A stretch of 64,000 nucleotides of DNA from Fibrobacterota bacterium. GTDB lineage: Bacteria; Fibrobacterota; Chitinivibrionia; Chitinivibrionales; Chitinispirillaceae. The translations under genes and the position numbers were made by a program. The DNA is taken from contig JAEZKP010000047.1 in NCBI GenBank assembly GCA_023436145.1, positions 62,001 to 126,000 of the forward strand, read 5' to 3'. This document shows positions 17,020 to 25,065 of this stretch, piece after piece; the first letter of the stretch is position 1; every line of letters begins with the position of its first letter. The notes below the pieces were generated by a model that searched no databases, was not told where the DNA came from, and saw only the letters and a program-made list of their open reading frames with translations.

Positions 17020-17967
17020 TTAACAATCAGCAAGGATATCAATAATTTTTTTACACCCACCATTTTTAATAAACTTCGAATGCTCATCAATGGATGTAAA
17101 GCGTTGGCCGCATATTTTACTGCATAATGTTTCACCGTTGGTTGCATCACTAAATACTTTCAGTGTTTTTTCAGCATTCGGATTACTCAGATTAACTTCA
17201 TTTCCAGCTTTATACCATTTTACAGTGTTGATCCAGACAGCAGTGATCATAGCACCGCAGGTATCACCACTCAAGCCAAGTCCACCAGCAAAACCTGACG
17301 CCAATACCATCTCAAAGTCATTAGCTTTCATTTTCTGCGCAATAACAGATGCACAATTCATTGCTGGCGTTGATTGTCCGATTTGGGCAAGAGTCAGTCC
17401 ATTGTTAGCAGCTTCAATTGCATCAGGCGCCCACTTCTTAGCCATATTGGTGCAGGAAATTGCTTTACCTGACAACATGTACTTAGCTAATCCCCAACCT
17501 GTGGAAATATCCATATTTATTATATTTCTGCAATTTACAGTTCCTTTTCGATCGATAAATGCTTTTCGCAATGTTTGTGTTGCAGTGATTGTTGCCAAAA
17601 TAGCAGTATCACGATCTTTGTATCGATGGAATGCTTCAGCCCCAATTGCAACTGTTGCTCCGGTCAGTAAGCCACATTGATACCCCTTGCGCATTAATCC
17701 ACCGCCAAATGCCTGCATATACTGTTCAAGGGTGAGTCCCTGAGTATCATATGGAAATTGAAATGCCTGATTAAAGGAATGGTACATAGCACCAGAACAA
17801 CCGGATTTTGAAAATTCTTTCTTCGCCTTTTTTGAAATCGTCTTTGAATCCTCAGTTGAAAGCATTTTTAAAGACTCCTGTGCAAAAAGAGATTTAATAC
17901 CAAACTTTCCCAAAAAAAAAGCAATACCGGAAGCTGCTACCATTTTATTAAAACTTCTTCTATTCAA
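17020..17967 (-). CDS. C_GCAxxG_C_C family redox protein with Tat-like signal
   Basis: 315 residues. The N-terminus N-R-R-S-F-N-K plus a hydrophobic stretch ending L-F-A-Q-E is a good Tat signal. The mature protein has S-G-C-S-G-A-M, G-L-S-G-D-T-C-G-A-M-I-T-A-V and several further cysteines, fitting the C_GCAxxG_C_C family of probable metal- or redox-cofactor proteins (PF09719), here apparently duplicated within one chain. Its neighbours on the minus strand are the desulfurase-rhodanese fusion and the exported flavodoxin-like protein, which points to an exported redox system with sulfur- or selenium-dependent assembly. No biochemical role is known. Confidence 0.7.
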   Translation of the reverse strand: MNRRSFNKMVAASGIAFFLGKFGIKSLFAQESLKMLSTEDSKTISKKAKKEFSKSGCSGAMYHSFNQAFQFPYDTQGLTLEQYMQAFGGGLMRKGYQCGLLTGATVAIGAEAFHRYKDRDTAILATITATQTLRKAFIDRKGTVNCRNIINMDISTGWGLAKYMLSGKAISCTNMAKKWAPDAIEAANNGLTLAQIGQSTPAMNCASVIAQKMKANDFEMVLASGFAGGLGLSGDTCGAMITAVWINTVKWYKAGNEVNLSNPNAEKTLKVFSDATNGETLCSKICGQRFTSIDEHSKFIKNGGCKKIIDILADC

Positions 17968-18110
17968 ATACGTCTCCTCTTTTTTAAAAAAGATTTGTAC
18001 GATTAAATTGTTTCCTGGTATAAATTAAATATTGCATTAGCTTTTTCCGACAAAAAATGCTTGTAAAATCAAGCAGTAATCATTTTATAAGTGCTATTTT
18101 TTAATTGTTT

Positions 18111-19181
18111 GTAACTACTCAGGCACTATACATAAGAAACAGAATAATTAACGCAGAGCGCGCGCGGAGAACGCAAAGTTCAGAAAAAATATAATTTTTC
18201 TGGAATAAGAAACCTTTTTTCCAATATTCCCTGTTTTTTTCTTTCTCACACTATTTTTGTTTATCTCCACGACATTTAGTATCCGAACCCTGAAAGACAC
18301 AAAATATTGACATGTGAGACTATACAATACCGCTTCCACGATATTAGTTTATCTTCATGCCTATTAATATGTCTGAAGATGAAATCGGTGCAATATATGA
18401 CTAGGGAAAATCTGCTGTTGTTTCTTTGATCTCCACTCTTATAGACAAGATTAATTCTCTTGACGAGGAGGTTAACCGTCTTAAAGGGATTATAAGTAAA
18501 AACAGCCATAACAGCAGCAAGCCACCTTCTACTGATATCGGACGCATACCGAAAAGTTTGCGCCACAAAGGAAAACACAAAAATGGAGGTCAGAAAGGAC
18601 ATCCCGGACACACATTGCAAAGAGTAGAAAAATTGAACAACATTGAAATAAATCATATATGCACGAATTCTTTGTCCATACTGAATCGGGGATTCGATGC
18701 CTGCGGGAAAAGCTGCAGCATGGATTCTTCCACACTGGCACTTTCTAATCTCTGCGCAATGTTCGGTAAACTCCAGTTTTGGAGGAGGTGGAATATATGC
18801 GGTTTGTCTCTTTTCATTGGCATTTATGTATGATTTTGATGTCCCTTTTGATAACAATCTTGCGGAACGCGATTTGAGAATGACCAAAGTAAAACAAAAA
18901 ATATCCGGGTGCTTTCGAAGCATTGCGGGAGCTCAAACTTTCTGCAGAATTCGAGGATTTGTTTCTACTGTTCGTAAGCAAGGTCAAAACCCTTTGGATT
19001 ATTTGATCAAATGTTTCAAATCTGATGGAAGGGATATCCCTTTGCCTGATACTACCTGATTTTGTCTGTTTACATGCGTTCTGATGTTTTTACACTGCAG
19101 CATTTACTGTTTTTTATTCCTTTGGGAAAAAACTATATGCTTGTTTTGAAGTTTTTGCCACTAAAGGACCTGAGTAGTTAC
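18111..19181. mobile_element. Decayed IS66-family element with intact ends
   Basis: Terminal inverted repeats GTAACTACTCAGG (18111-18123) and CCTGAGTAGTTAC (19169-19181) match over 13 bases, start with the GTAA typical of IS66, and are flanked by a perfect 8-base target duplication AATTGTTT (18103-18110 and 19182-19189). The element is 1071 bases, under half of a normal IS66, because the transposase gene is internally deleted and no tnpA/tnpB genes are present. It could be mobilised only in trans. Confidence 0.9.
18356..19059 (+). pseudogene. IS66 transposase (TnpC) remnant
   Basis: The start (ATG 18356) encodes the IS66 N-terminus M-S-E-D-E-I-G-A-I-Y-D, then an in-frame TAG near 18400; the following frame has the leucine-zipper and S-H-N-S-S-K-P-P-S-T-D motif and H-K-G-K-H-K-N-G-G-Q-K-G-H-P-G-H. 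The catalytic core is missing. From about 18825 the C-terminal part resumes: D-N-N-L-A-E-R-D-L-R-M-T-K-V-K-Q-K-I-S-G-C-F-R-S and the closing R-I-R-G-F-V-S-T-V-R-K-Q-G. So there is one stop, one large internal deletion and at least one frame change. Confidence 0.88.
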
Positions 19182-19188
19182 AATTGTT

Positions 19189-19494
19189 TTAAATAACCTG
19201 CTCATGTTGTAAGCTTTTCCAATCAATTGTTTTACCATTCACCCATAATTCTGTAATTTTTTGATATTCATTGTCATCTACTAATTTCCGAAAGTGTTCT
19301 CTACCAGTCTGCATTTCAACAAACCCCTGGATTTTAATCCATACTAAGTTGATCGGTTTTATAAAAAACATCTTGCAGGAGAAGCCATAATCGTTTATAT
19401 TAAGTTTGTTGATAAATTTGGTTAACTTTAACCCCCTTCGGGAATAAATGAACATTTCAGAGCATGGCGAATCCAGAATTACAATAAAATTCAA
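19189..19494 (-). CDS. Hypothetical protein or gene-end fragment
   Basis: A 101-codon frame whose last 45 residues look protein-like (H-F-R-K-L-V-D-D-N-E-Y-Q-K-I-T-E-L-W-V-N-G-K-T-I-D-W) but whose first half is not convincing. The sbp promoter and operator (19373-19430) lie within it, and the IS66 insertion abuts its stop. Best read as the 3' remnant of a larger lost gene; I do not recognise the family. Confidence 0.25.
   Translation of the reverse strand: MNFIVILDSPCSEMFIYSRRGLKLTKFINKLNINDYGFSCKMFFIKPINLVWIKIQGFVEMQTGREHFRKLVDDNEYQKITELWVNGKTIDWKSLQHEQVI
19373..19430 (+). promoter_or_regulatory. Promoter and sulfur-regulon operator of sbp-cysTWA
   Basis: A sigma70-like promoter TTGCAG (19373-19378), 17-base spacer, TATATT (19396-19401), followed at once by the operator-like word GTTGATAAATTTGGTTAAC (19408-19426). 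Almost the same word lies in the same place relative to the promoter of the first gamma-synthase (23504-23522). A site over the transcription start suggests a repressor. Confidence 0.6.
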
Positions 19495-19529
19495 TAGGAG
19501 AATTATTAAATATCTGAAAGGAGATCTCT

Positions 19530-20537
19530 ATGGGCTGGGTATCAATTTTTAAGGCATTTTCAGCATCAGTTTTAATTACAACTTCTGTTTTTTCAGCAGA
19601 AAAGACACTTCTGAATGTATCATATGATCCGACAAGGGAGTTATATCAGGATATTAATGCCAGATTTTCAAAATATTGGAAAAACAGTGCCGGCGAAAAT
19701 ATAAATGTCAGAGCCAGCCATGGCGGTTCCGGCAAGCAGGCGCGTGCGGTTATTGACGGACTCGATGCTGATGTAGTTACTCTGGCACTGGCATACGATA
19801 TCGATGCAATAGCGGAGCATGGGGAACTTCTGCCAGAGGATTGGCAGAGTAAATTTCCAAATAACAGTGCACCATACACATCCACGATAGTATTTCTGGT
19901 AAGAAAAGGTAATCCCAAAAAAATAAAGGACTGGGATGATCTTACCCGTGAAGGGATTTCAGTTATTACACCAAATCCAAAGACTTCCGGAGGAGCCCGT
20001 TGGAACTATCTTGCAGCATGGGGTTTTGCACTTAAAAAATATGGTAGTGAAGACAAAGCGAGAGAGTTTGTAAAAAAGCTCTTCAAAAATGTACCTGTTC
20101 TGGATGCTGGAGCAAGGGGCTCCACTAACACATTTGTGCAAAGGGGAATCGGAGATGTTTTGCTTGCCTGGGAGAACGAGGCATTCCTCTCTATAAAAGA
20201 ATTAGGGAAAGAAAAAGTGGAAATAGTTGTTCCTTCAGTGAGTATACTTGCTGAACCACCTGTTGCGATTGTCGAGAAGAATGCAAAAAAGCATGGAACT
20301 TTCGAAATTGCCAAATCATACCTGGAATTTCTTTACACACCTGAAATTCAGGATATAGTAGCCAGGCATTTTTACAGACCAAGACTTCAAAGTTCTATAG
20401 ATAAATACAGATCTACTTTCCCAAATATTCAGCTCTTTACAATTGACGATGTTTTTGGCGGATGGAAAAATGCTCAGAAAATCCATTTTTCTGACAATGC
20501 AGTTTTCGATCAGATTTACCAGAGTGGAGAAAAATAA
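19530..20537 (+). CDS. sbp: Sulfate/thiosulfate-binding periplasmic protein
   Basis: A 335-residue solute-binding protein with a Sec signal (cleavage near V-F-S-A). It shows the Sbp/CysP family hallmarks Y-D-P-T-R-E-L-Y, S-H-G-G-S-G-K-Q (anion-binding loop), A-D-V-V-T-L-A, N-P-K-T-S-G-G-A-R-W-N-Y and A-R-G-S-T-N-T-F. It starts with a good AAAGGAG site and its stop overlaps the cysT start. First gene of the sulfate uptake operon. Confidence 0.93.
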   Translation: MGWVSIFKAFSASVLITTSVFSAEKTLLNVSYDPTRELYQDINARFSKYWKNSAGENINVRASHGGSGKQARAVIDGLDADVVTLALAYDIDAIAEHGELLPEDWQSKFPNNSAPYTSTIVFLVRKGNPKKIKDWDDLTREGISVITPNPKTSGGARWNYLAAWGFALKKYGSEDKAREFVKKLFKNVPVLDAGARGSTNTFVQRGIGDVLLAWENEAFLSIKELGKEKVEIVVPSVSILAEPPVAIVEKNAKKHGTFEIAKSYLEFLYTPEIQDIVARHFYRPRLQSSIDKYRSTFPNIQLFTIDDVFGGWKNAQKIHFSDNAVFDQIYQSGEK

Positions 20538-21397
20538 TGTCTTTATCAGTCAAAAGAGCACCATCCCTTAATGATAGAAGACAAGGTATACTGCCGGGTT
20601 TCGGTCTTTCTATGGGTATTACGGTGATATATCTATCAATAATGGTTTTAATACCGCTAATATCCTTATTTTTCAAGGCTGCCGGAATCAATCCGGACTC
20701 TATGGTGAAGCAGCTTTTATCGCCCAGGATTCTTTCTGCTTTTTCTGTCAGTATACGTACTTCTGTGTATGCGGCTTTATTTGATGGGATTTTCGGTTTG
20801 CTTATTGCCTGGACACTGGTCAGATACAATTTCCCAGGGAAAAAAATTATCGATAGTCTTATTGATCTTCCTTTTGCTCTTCCAACAGCGGTTGCAGGAA
20901 TAGCTCTTACCACTCTCTATTCTCAGAACGGGTGGATTGGAAAACATCTGGAAGCATTGGGTATAAAGATAGCATATACGCCATTGGGTATCTCTTTGGC
21001 CCTTGCATTTATCGGTCTTCCATTTGTGGTACGATCGATTCAGCCGGTTCTGGAGCAATGCAGTGCAGATGTCGAACAAGCGGCAGCCGTTCTTAGTGCT
21101 CCCCCGTGGGTTATTTTTTACCGGGTTATTCTTCCTCAAATCATTCCTGCGATTTTTACCGGAGTAGCCCTTGCTTTTTCACGTGGTCTTGGCGAATATG
21201 GTTCGATAGTATTCATTTCAGGGAACATGCCTCTGAAAACTGAGATTGTACCATTACTTATAATGACCAAACTCGAACAATTCGACTACACTTTTGCGAG
21301 TGCAATTGCAGTAGTCTTTCTTTTAATCTCTTTCAGTATTGTTTTTATGATTAATTTTTTTCAATGGTACAGCAGAAGAAAATATGGAGAAGTCTGA
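20537..21397 (+). CDS. cysT: Sulfate ABC transporter permease CysT (CysU)
   Basis: 286 residues, six membrane segments, inner-membrane half of the sulfate channel. The cytoplasmic EAA-type loop that contacts CysA is around E-Q-A-A-A-V-L-S-A-P-P-W-V-I-F-Y-R-V-I-L-P, and A-F-S-R-G-L-G-E-Y-G-S follows. The start ATG overlaps the sbp stop by one base; translation is coupled to both neighbours. Confidence 0.92.
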   Translation: MSLSVKRAPSLNDRRQGILPGFGLSMGITVIYLSIMVLIPLISLFFKAAGINPDSMVKQLLSPRILSAFSVSIRTSVYAALFDGIFGLLIAWTLVRYNFPGKKIIDSLIDLPFALPTAVAGIALTTLYSQNGWIGKHLEALGIKIAYTPLGISLALAFIGLPFVVRSIQPVLEQCSADVEQAAAVLSAPPWVIFYRVILPQIIPAIFTGVALAFSRGLGEYGSIVFISGNMPLKTEIVPLLIMTKLEQFDYTFASAIAVVFLLISFSIVFMINFFQWYSRRKYGEV

Positions 21398-21398
21398 T

Positions 21399-22256
21399 AT
21401 GTCAGGATATCTGCCACATACCCGGAAACAATCTGCAGAAATCAGCAGGGCGCATCAGTTCGAACCCCCGGTGATACGTTACATGTTGATAGCGTCTACT
21501 GTTATCTTTACTTTTATTTTTCTGGTGTTGCCTGTGGTTATAGTCTTTGAACAGGCATTATCAAAGGGATTCGCAAATTATGTCAATAATCTTTTGGAAA
21601 ATGACACTATTGCAGCAATAAAGCTTACACTGATTGCAGCAACATCTGCGGTAGTCATTAATACGGTTTTTGGACTGGCGGCGGCTTATGCTATCACCCG
21701 TTTTAACTTTCGTGGTAAGAACATCCTGGTATCACTAATAGATGTACCATTTATGGTTTCACCGGTTGTTTCAGGCTTACTATTTGTTTTATTATTCGGA
21801 TCGAAAGGATGGTTCGGAAACATTCTTGATGATTTGAATATAAAGATCATTTTCTCTACTCCTGGAATAATCCTGGCCACTTGTTTTGTCACATTTCCCT
21901 TTGTAGCACGTGAACTTATGCCGGTTATGCAATCCATCGGCAAAGAGTTCGAAGAAGCGGCATTGGTGTTGGGTGCGAAACCTTTGAAGATGTTTATCAA
22001 AGTTACCCTTCCATCCATAAAATGGGGACTTCTTTATGGAGTAATGTTATGCTCTGCCCGTGCAATCGGAGAATTTGGTGCAGTTTCGGTAGTATCAGGT
22101 CATATAAGAGGAGCAACAAACACCGTACCTCTTCATGTGGAGATTCTTTATAATGAGTATAATTTTGCCGGAGCATTCAGCATTGCATCAATACTCATGG
22201 TAATAGCAATTATCAGTCTGATTCTACGCTCATTTATCGATAACAAAGCAGATTGA
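21399..22256 (+). CDS. cysW: Sulfate ABC transporter permease CysW
   Basis: About 285 residues with six membrane segments and the EAA loop E-E-A-A-L-V-L-G-A-K-P-L-K-M-F-I-K-V-T-L-P, then A-R-A-I-G-E-F-G-A-V-S-V-V-S-G-H typical of CysW. I prefer the ATG at 21399, six bases after GGAGAAG, to the ATG at 21384, which would overlap cysT further. Pairs with CysT under CysA. Confidence 0.9.
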   Translation: MSGYLPHTRKQSAEISRAHQFEPPVIRYMLIASTVIFTFIFLVLPVVIVFEQALSKGFANYVNNLLENDTIAAIKLTLIAATSAVVINTVFGLAAAYAITRFNFRGKNILVSLIDVPFMVSPVVSGLLFVLLFGSKGWFGNILDDLNIKIIFSTPGIILATCFVTFPFVARELMPVMQSIGKEFEEAALVLGAKPLKMFIKVTLPSIKWGLLYGVMLCSARAIGEFGAVSVVSGHIRGATNTVPLHVEILYNEYNFAGAFSIASILMVIAIISLILRSFIDNKAD

Positions 22257-22299
22257 CACTACTGACGGAATTAGTACTAAACGGTTAAGATGAATAACA

Positions 22300-23367
22300 A
22301 TGATTCAGATTAGAGATATTTCAAAAAAATTCAACAACTATCAGGTACTTTCCAATATCAATTTAAATATTGATAGAGGTGAACTTATCGCATTACTGGG
22401 ACCATCAGGCTGCGGAAAAACCACGCTATTGAGAATTATAGCTGGACTTGAGAGCTCTAATGAAGGTTCAATTATCCTGAACAATGCCGATATAACCGGT
22501 TTGAGTCCACAGCAGAGAAATATCGGTTTTGTATTTCAGCATTTTGCTCTTTTCAAGCATATGACGGTCGCAGAAAATATCGCCTTCGGTCTCACCGTCA
22601 AGCCTAAAAAAATCCGTCAATCCAAAGAACAGATCAATGCTAAAGTTAAAGAGCTATTGAAGCTGATTCAGATGGAATGGCTGGCAGATGCTTACCCTGG
22701 AAAGCTTTCCGGTGGACAGCGCCAGCGTGTAGCCCTGGCACGTGCACTGGCTACAGAACCCTCGGTGCTTTTACTCGATGAACCATTCAGCTCGCTTGAC
22801 GCTACCGTTCGCAGAGATCTGCGCAGGTGGTTAAAGCATCTCCACGAAAAGATGCATATCACCAGTATCTTTGTCACCCATGATCAGGAAGAGGCTTTGG
22901 AAATCGCTGACCGGGTTGTACTTATGAATAAGGGTGTAATTGAACAGATCGGTACCCCTGAGCATGTTTATGAACATCCAGCTAATAAATTTGTTTATCA
23001 GTTTCTGGGCGATGTAAATATTTTCAGAGGGAAAGTTGATAATGGCAGATTTGATTATTCCGGAAATCTTTTCAATTCACCAGACTATAATTCTGCACTA
23101 AATACCGAAGCAATCGGATATATCCGCCCCCATGAGATAGAGCTATCAAAAAATGCCGATTCTAACCTTATACCCGCAAAAGTCACTTCTGTACGCTCTG
23201 CCGGTCCGGTCATCAGAGTCGAAATGAAACGGGACGATGATGGTGAAACTGTGTTTGCAGAAATAAGAAAGAACCATTTCAAATCACTTGATATAAGTTG
23301 CAACGATCAGGTGTTTCTAAACATTGCTGATGTTAAGGTATTCCTTGACGAAGGTGTTAACATATAA
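22300..23367 (+). CDS. cysA: Sulfate/thiosulfate import ATPase CysA
   Basis: 355 residues: Walker A G-P-S-G-C-G-K-T-T (residues 34-42), Q-loop F-V-F-Q-H-F-A-L-F, signature L-S-G-G-Q-R-Q-R-V, Walker B L-L-L-D-E-P-F-S-S-L-D, H-loop V-T-H-D-Q-E-E-A, and a C-terminal TOBE-like domain with I-R-P-H-E-I. Completes the sbp-cysT-cysW-cysA operon, 43 bases after cysW. The P-H-E-I and N-I-F-R-G features favour sulfate over molybdate or phosphate ATPases. Confidence 0.92.
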   Translation: MIQIRDISKKFNNYQVLSNINLNIDRGELIALLGPSGCGKTTLLRIIAGLESSNEGSIILNNADITGLSPQQRNIGFVFQHFALFKHMTVAENIAFGLTVKPKKIRQSKEQINAKVKELLKLIQMEWLADAYPGKLSGGQRQRVALARALATEPSVLLLDEPFSSLDATVRRDLRRWLKHLHEKMHITSIFVTHDQEEALEIADRVVLMNKGVIEQIGTPEHVYEHPANKFVYQFLGDVNIFRGKVDNGRFDYSGNLFNSPDYNSALNTEAIGYIRPHEIELSKNADSNLIPAKVTSVRSAGPVIRVEMKRDDDGETVFAEIRKNHFKSLDISCNDQVFLNIADVKVFLDEGVNI

Positions 23368-23419
23368 TAGTCGAATAACTGAAAAAGCTTCAACAAAGAA
23401 ATCTGCATTCTCAATAAAA

Positions 23420-23456
23420 GCATGTTTGAACTGAATTGTTTCGGGTTCAAACATGC
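23420..23456 (+). terminator. Strong hairpin after cysA
   Basis: A perfect 12-base stem GCATGTTTGAAC / GTTCAAACATGC with a 13-base loop, 50 bases after the cysA stop. There is no U-tract, so it may be a 3'-stabilising or rho-assisted structure rather than a true intrinsic terminator. Confidence 0.5.
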
Positions 23457-23461
23457 CGGTA

Positions 23462-23527
23462 TTGACAATATAACTTTAACCTACTATTTTAAATCATTAT
23501 CTTGTTTATAAATTTGGTCAACTTTTG
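23462..23527 (+). promoter_or_regulatory. Promoter and operator of the first gamma-synthase gene
   Basis: TTGACA (23462-23467), 17 bases, TATTTT (23485-23490) make a near-consensus promoter. Right after it lies GTTTATAAATTTGGTCAAC (23504-23522), matching the word in front of sbp, and then GTGATAGGAATATT, which repeats the AGGAATA core found in the promoters at 42.4, 45.3 and 51.8 kb and also holds the ribosome site. Confidence 0.65.
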
Positions 23528-23541
23528 TGATAGGAATATTA

Positions 23542-24687
23542 ATGCCAAATTCTGGGGCAATTGAGACTGTCCTGGCCCAGGCCGGGTTATGTAGTGAGCC
23601 TGTTACCGGGGCAATCAGTACTCCAATATTTCAAACAGCCACGTTTGGCCATCCGAAGCTGGGTAAATCTACCGGTTTTGATTATTCCCGGACCTCCAAT
23701 CCCACCAGAACGGTTCTGGAAGAGACTTTAGCAGAATTAGAAGGAGGAGTGAAGGCTAGCGCATTTTCTTCTGGAATGGCAGCACTCTCTTCCTTGCAGG
23801 TTCTTTTCAAACCTGGAGATACACTTTTAATATCAGATGATCTGTATGGGGGAACCTTCAGGCTTTTTGAACACATATTTAAACCATGGAATTTGAGAGC
23901 AGTCTACTGTGACTTCTCCAATATCAGTAAAATTATCCAACATATCGATTCAACTGTAAAGGGTTTTTTCATTGAAACACCATCAAACCCTCTGATGAAG
24001 ATAACTGATATCAAAAAAGCTGTCGAACTTGCCAGATCACACAATATTCTGACTATTGTTGACAATACATTCATGACACCTTATTGTCAGAAGCCACTCT
24101 GTCTGGGTGCGGATATAGTAGTGCACAGTGGTACCAAATTTCTTGCCGGACATAACGACACGCTTTTCGGAGCAGTGGTTTCAAAGGACATGGCAATTGC
24201 GGAGAAAATTTCATTTTATCAGAATTCAACTGGTGCAGTCGCATCACCATTTGATTGCTGGTTGGCTATTCGTGGAATGAAGACGCTCGCAGTAAGGCTG
24301 GATCGGGCTCACTCCAATGCCTCAAAGATTGCTGCATGGTTACAGAAACATCAGGACATCAGGCAAGTGTATTTTCCAGGACTCAAAACACATCCCGGAC
24401 GTCAGATTCATCTCAGACAGGCTTCCAGCCCAGGTGCTGTGATCTCCTTCAGGGTCACCAACAGGAAAAAAATCAGAAGAATAATCAATAAAGTACACCA
24501 CATTACTTATGCAGAAAGCCTGGGAGGTGTGGAATCTCTTATCACCTACCCATTAACTCAAACCCATGCAGCTATTCCAGAAAAAATCAGAAAATCGATT
24601 GGAATAACCGATGACTTATTGCGATTATCGGTAGGAATAGAAAATTACAAAGATCTTATAGAAGATCTGAAGCAGGCAATCGGGTAA
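23542..24687 (+). CDS. Cystathionine gamma-synthase/gamma-lyase family PLP enzyme, copy 1
   Basis: 381 residues, Cys/Met metabolism PLP family. PLP lysine K199 in H-S-G-T-K-F-L-A-G-H; Y-S-R-T-S-N-P-T-R, S-S-G-M-A-A, D-D-L-Y-G-G-T-F-R-L-F, E-T-P-S-N-P-L and S-L-G-G-V-E-S-L-I-T-Y-P are all present. The enzyme makes or breaks the gamma C-S bond of cystathionine; synthase, lyase and sulfhydrylase activities cannot be told apart by eye, though the length argues against the longer MetY sulfhydrylase. I start at ATG 23542 behind AGGA; GTG 23527 is in frame but overlaps the operator. It follows the sulfate transporter on the same strand. Confidence 0.85.
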   Translation: MPNSGAIETVLAQAGLCSEPVTGAISTPIFQTATFGHPKLGKSTGFDYSRTSNPTRTVLEETLAELEGGVKASAFSSGMAALSSLQVLFKPGDTLLISDDLYGGTFRLFEHIFKPWNLRAVYCDFSNISKIIQHIDSTVKGFFIETPSNPLMKITDIKKAVELARSHNILTIVDNTFMTPYCQKPLCLGADIVVHSGTKFLAGHNDTLFGAVVSKDMAIAEKISFYQNSTGAVASPFDCWLAIRGMKTLAVRLDRAHSNASKIAAWLQKHQDIRQVYFPGLKTHPGRQIHLRQASSPGAVISFRVTNRKKIRRIINKVHHITYAESLGGVESLITYPLTQTHAAIPEKIRKSIGITDDLLRLSVGIENYKDLIEDLKQAIG

Positions 24688-25065
24688 AAAGAGGATAAAT
24701 TCATTATAGATTTGTCATTCTTCATGTCACAAGATGATCAGCCCAGGGTAGGAAACCCTGGGCTGCTATTACGAAGCCCTTCGGGCTACGGAGCGGGAGC
24801 ATCAGTATTTCATTCCTTAGCCTGAAAGGCTTACGATTCCATTAACGCGAAGGTATACCTTCCCTGCGTGCCAGTGGAGAGGAGGACTGCACGATGATGT
24901 GGTACTCCAGATCCTGTCATGAGATCTCCGCCATTATTTCCATATTATGACAATTTCAACTTCTCCGGCTCTCTCCCCCATGGCTTAATTTTAAGGATAC
25001 ATCAGGACAGACACTATCTATATTAAGAGTATATGGACTTAAGCATTCGGGGAAATGAAATCATT
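24688..25065. other. Spacer with hairpins between the two gamma-synthase genes
   Basis: No gene. A perfect 11-base stem CAGCCCAGGGT / ACCCTGGGCTG lies at 24739-24765, directly followed by GAAGCCCTTCGGGCT, a second short hairpin. A further GC-rich stretch to about 24920 resembles a dispersed intergenic repeat more than a leader. The last 50 bases hold the probable promoter of the next gene (CTATCTATATTAAG). Confidence 0.45.

Noticed and set aside
24688..25065. SAM riboswitch before the second gamma-synthase
   Set aside because: The hairpins do not show the conserved SAM-I or SAM-II core; the stretch resembles a dispersed repeat.
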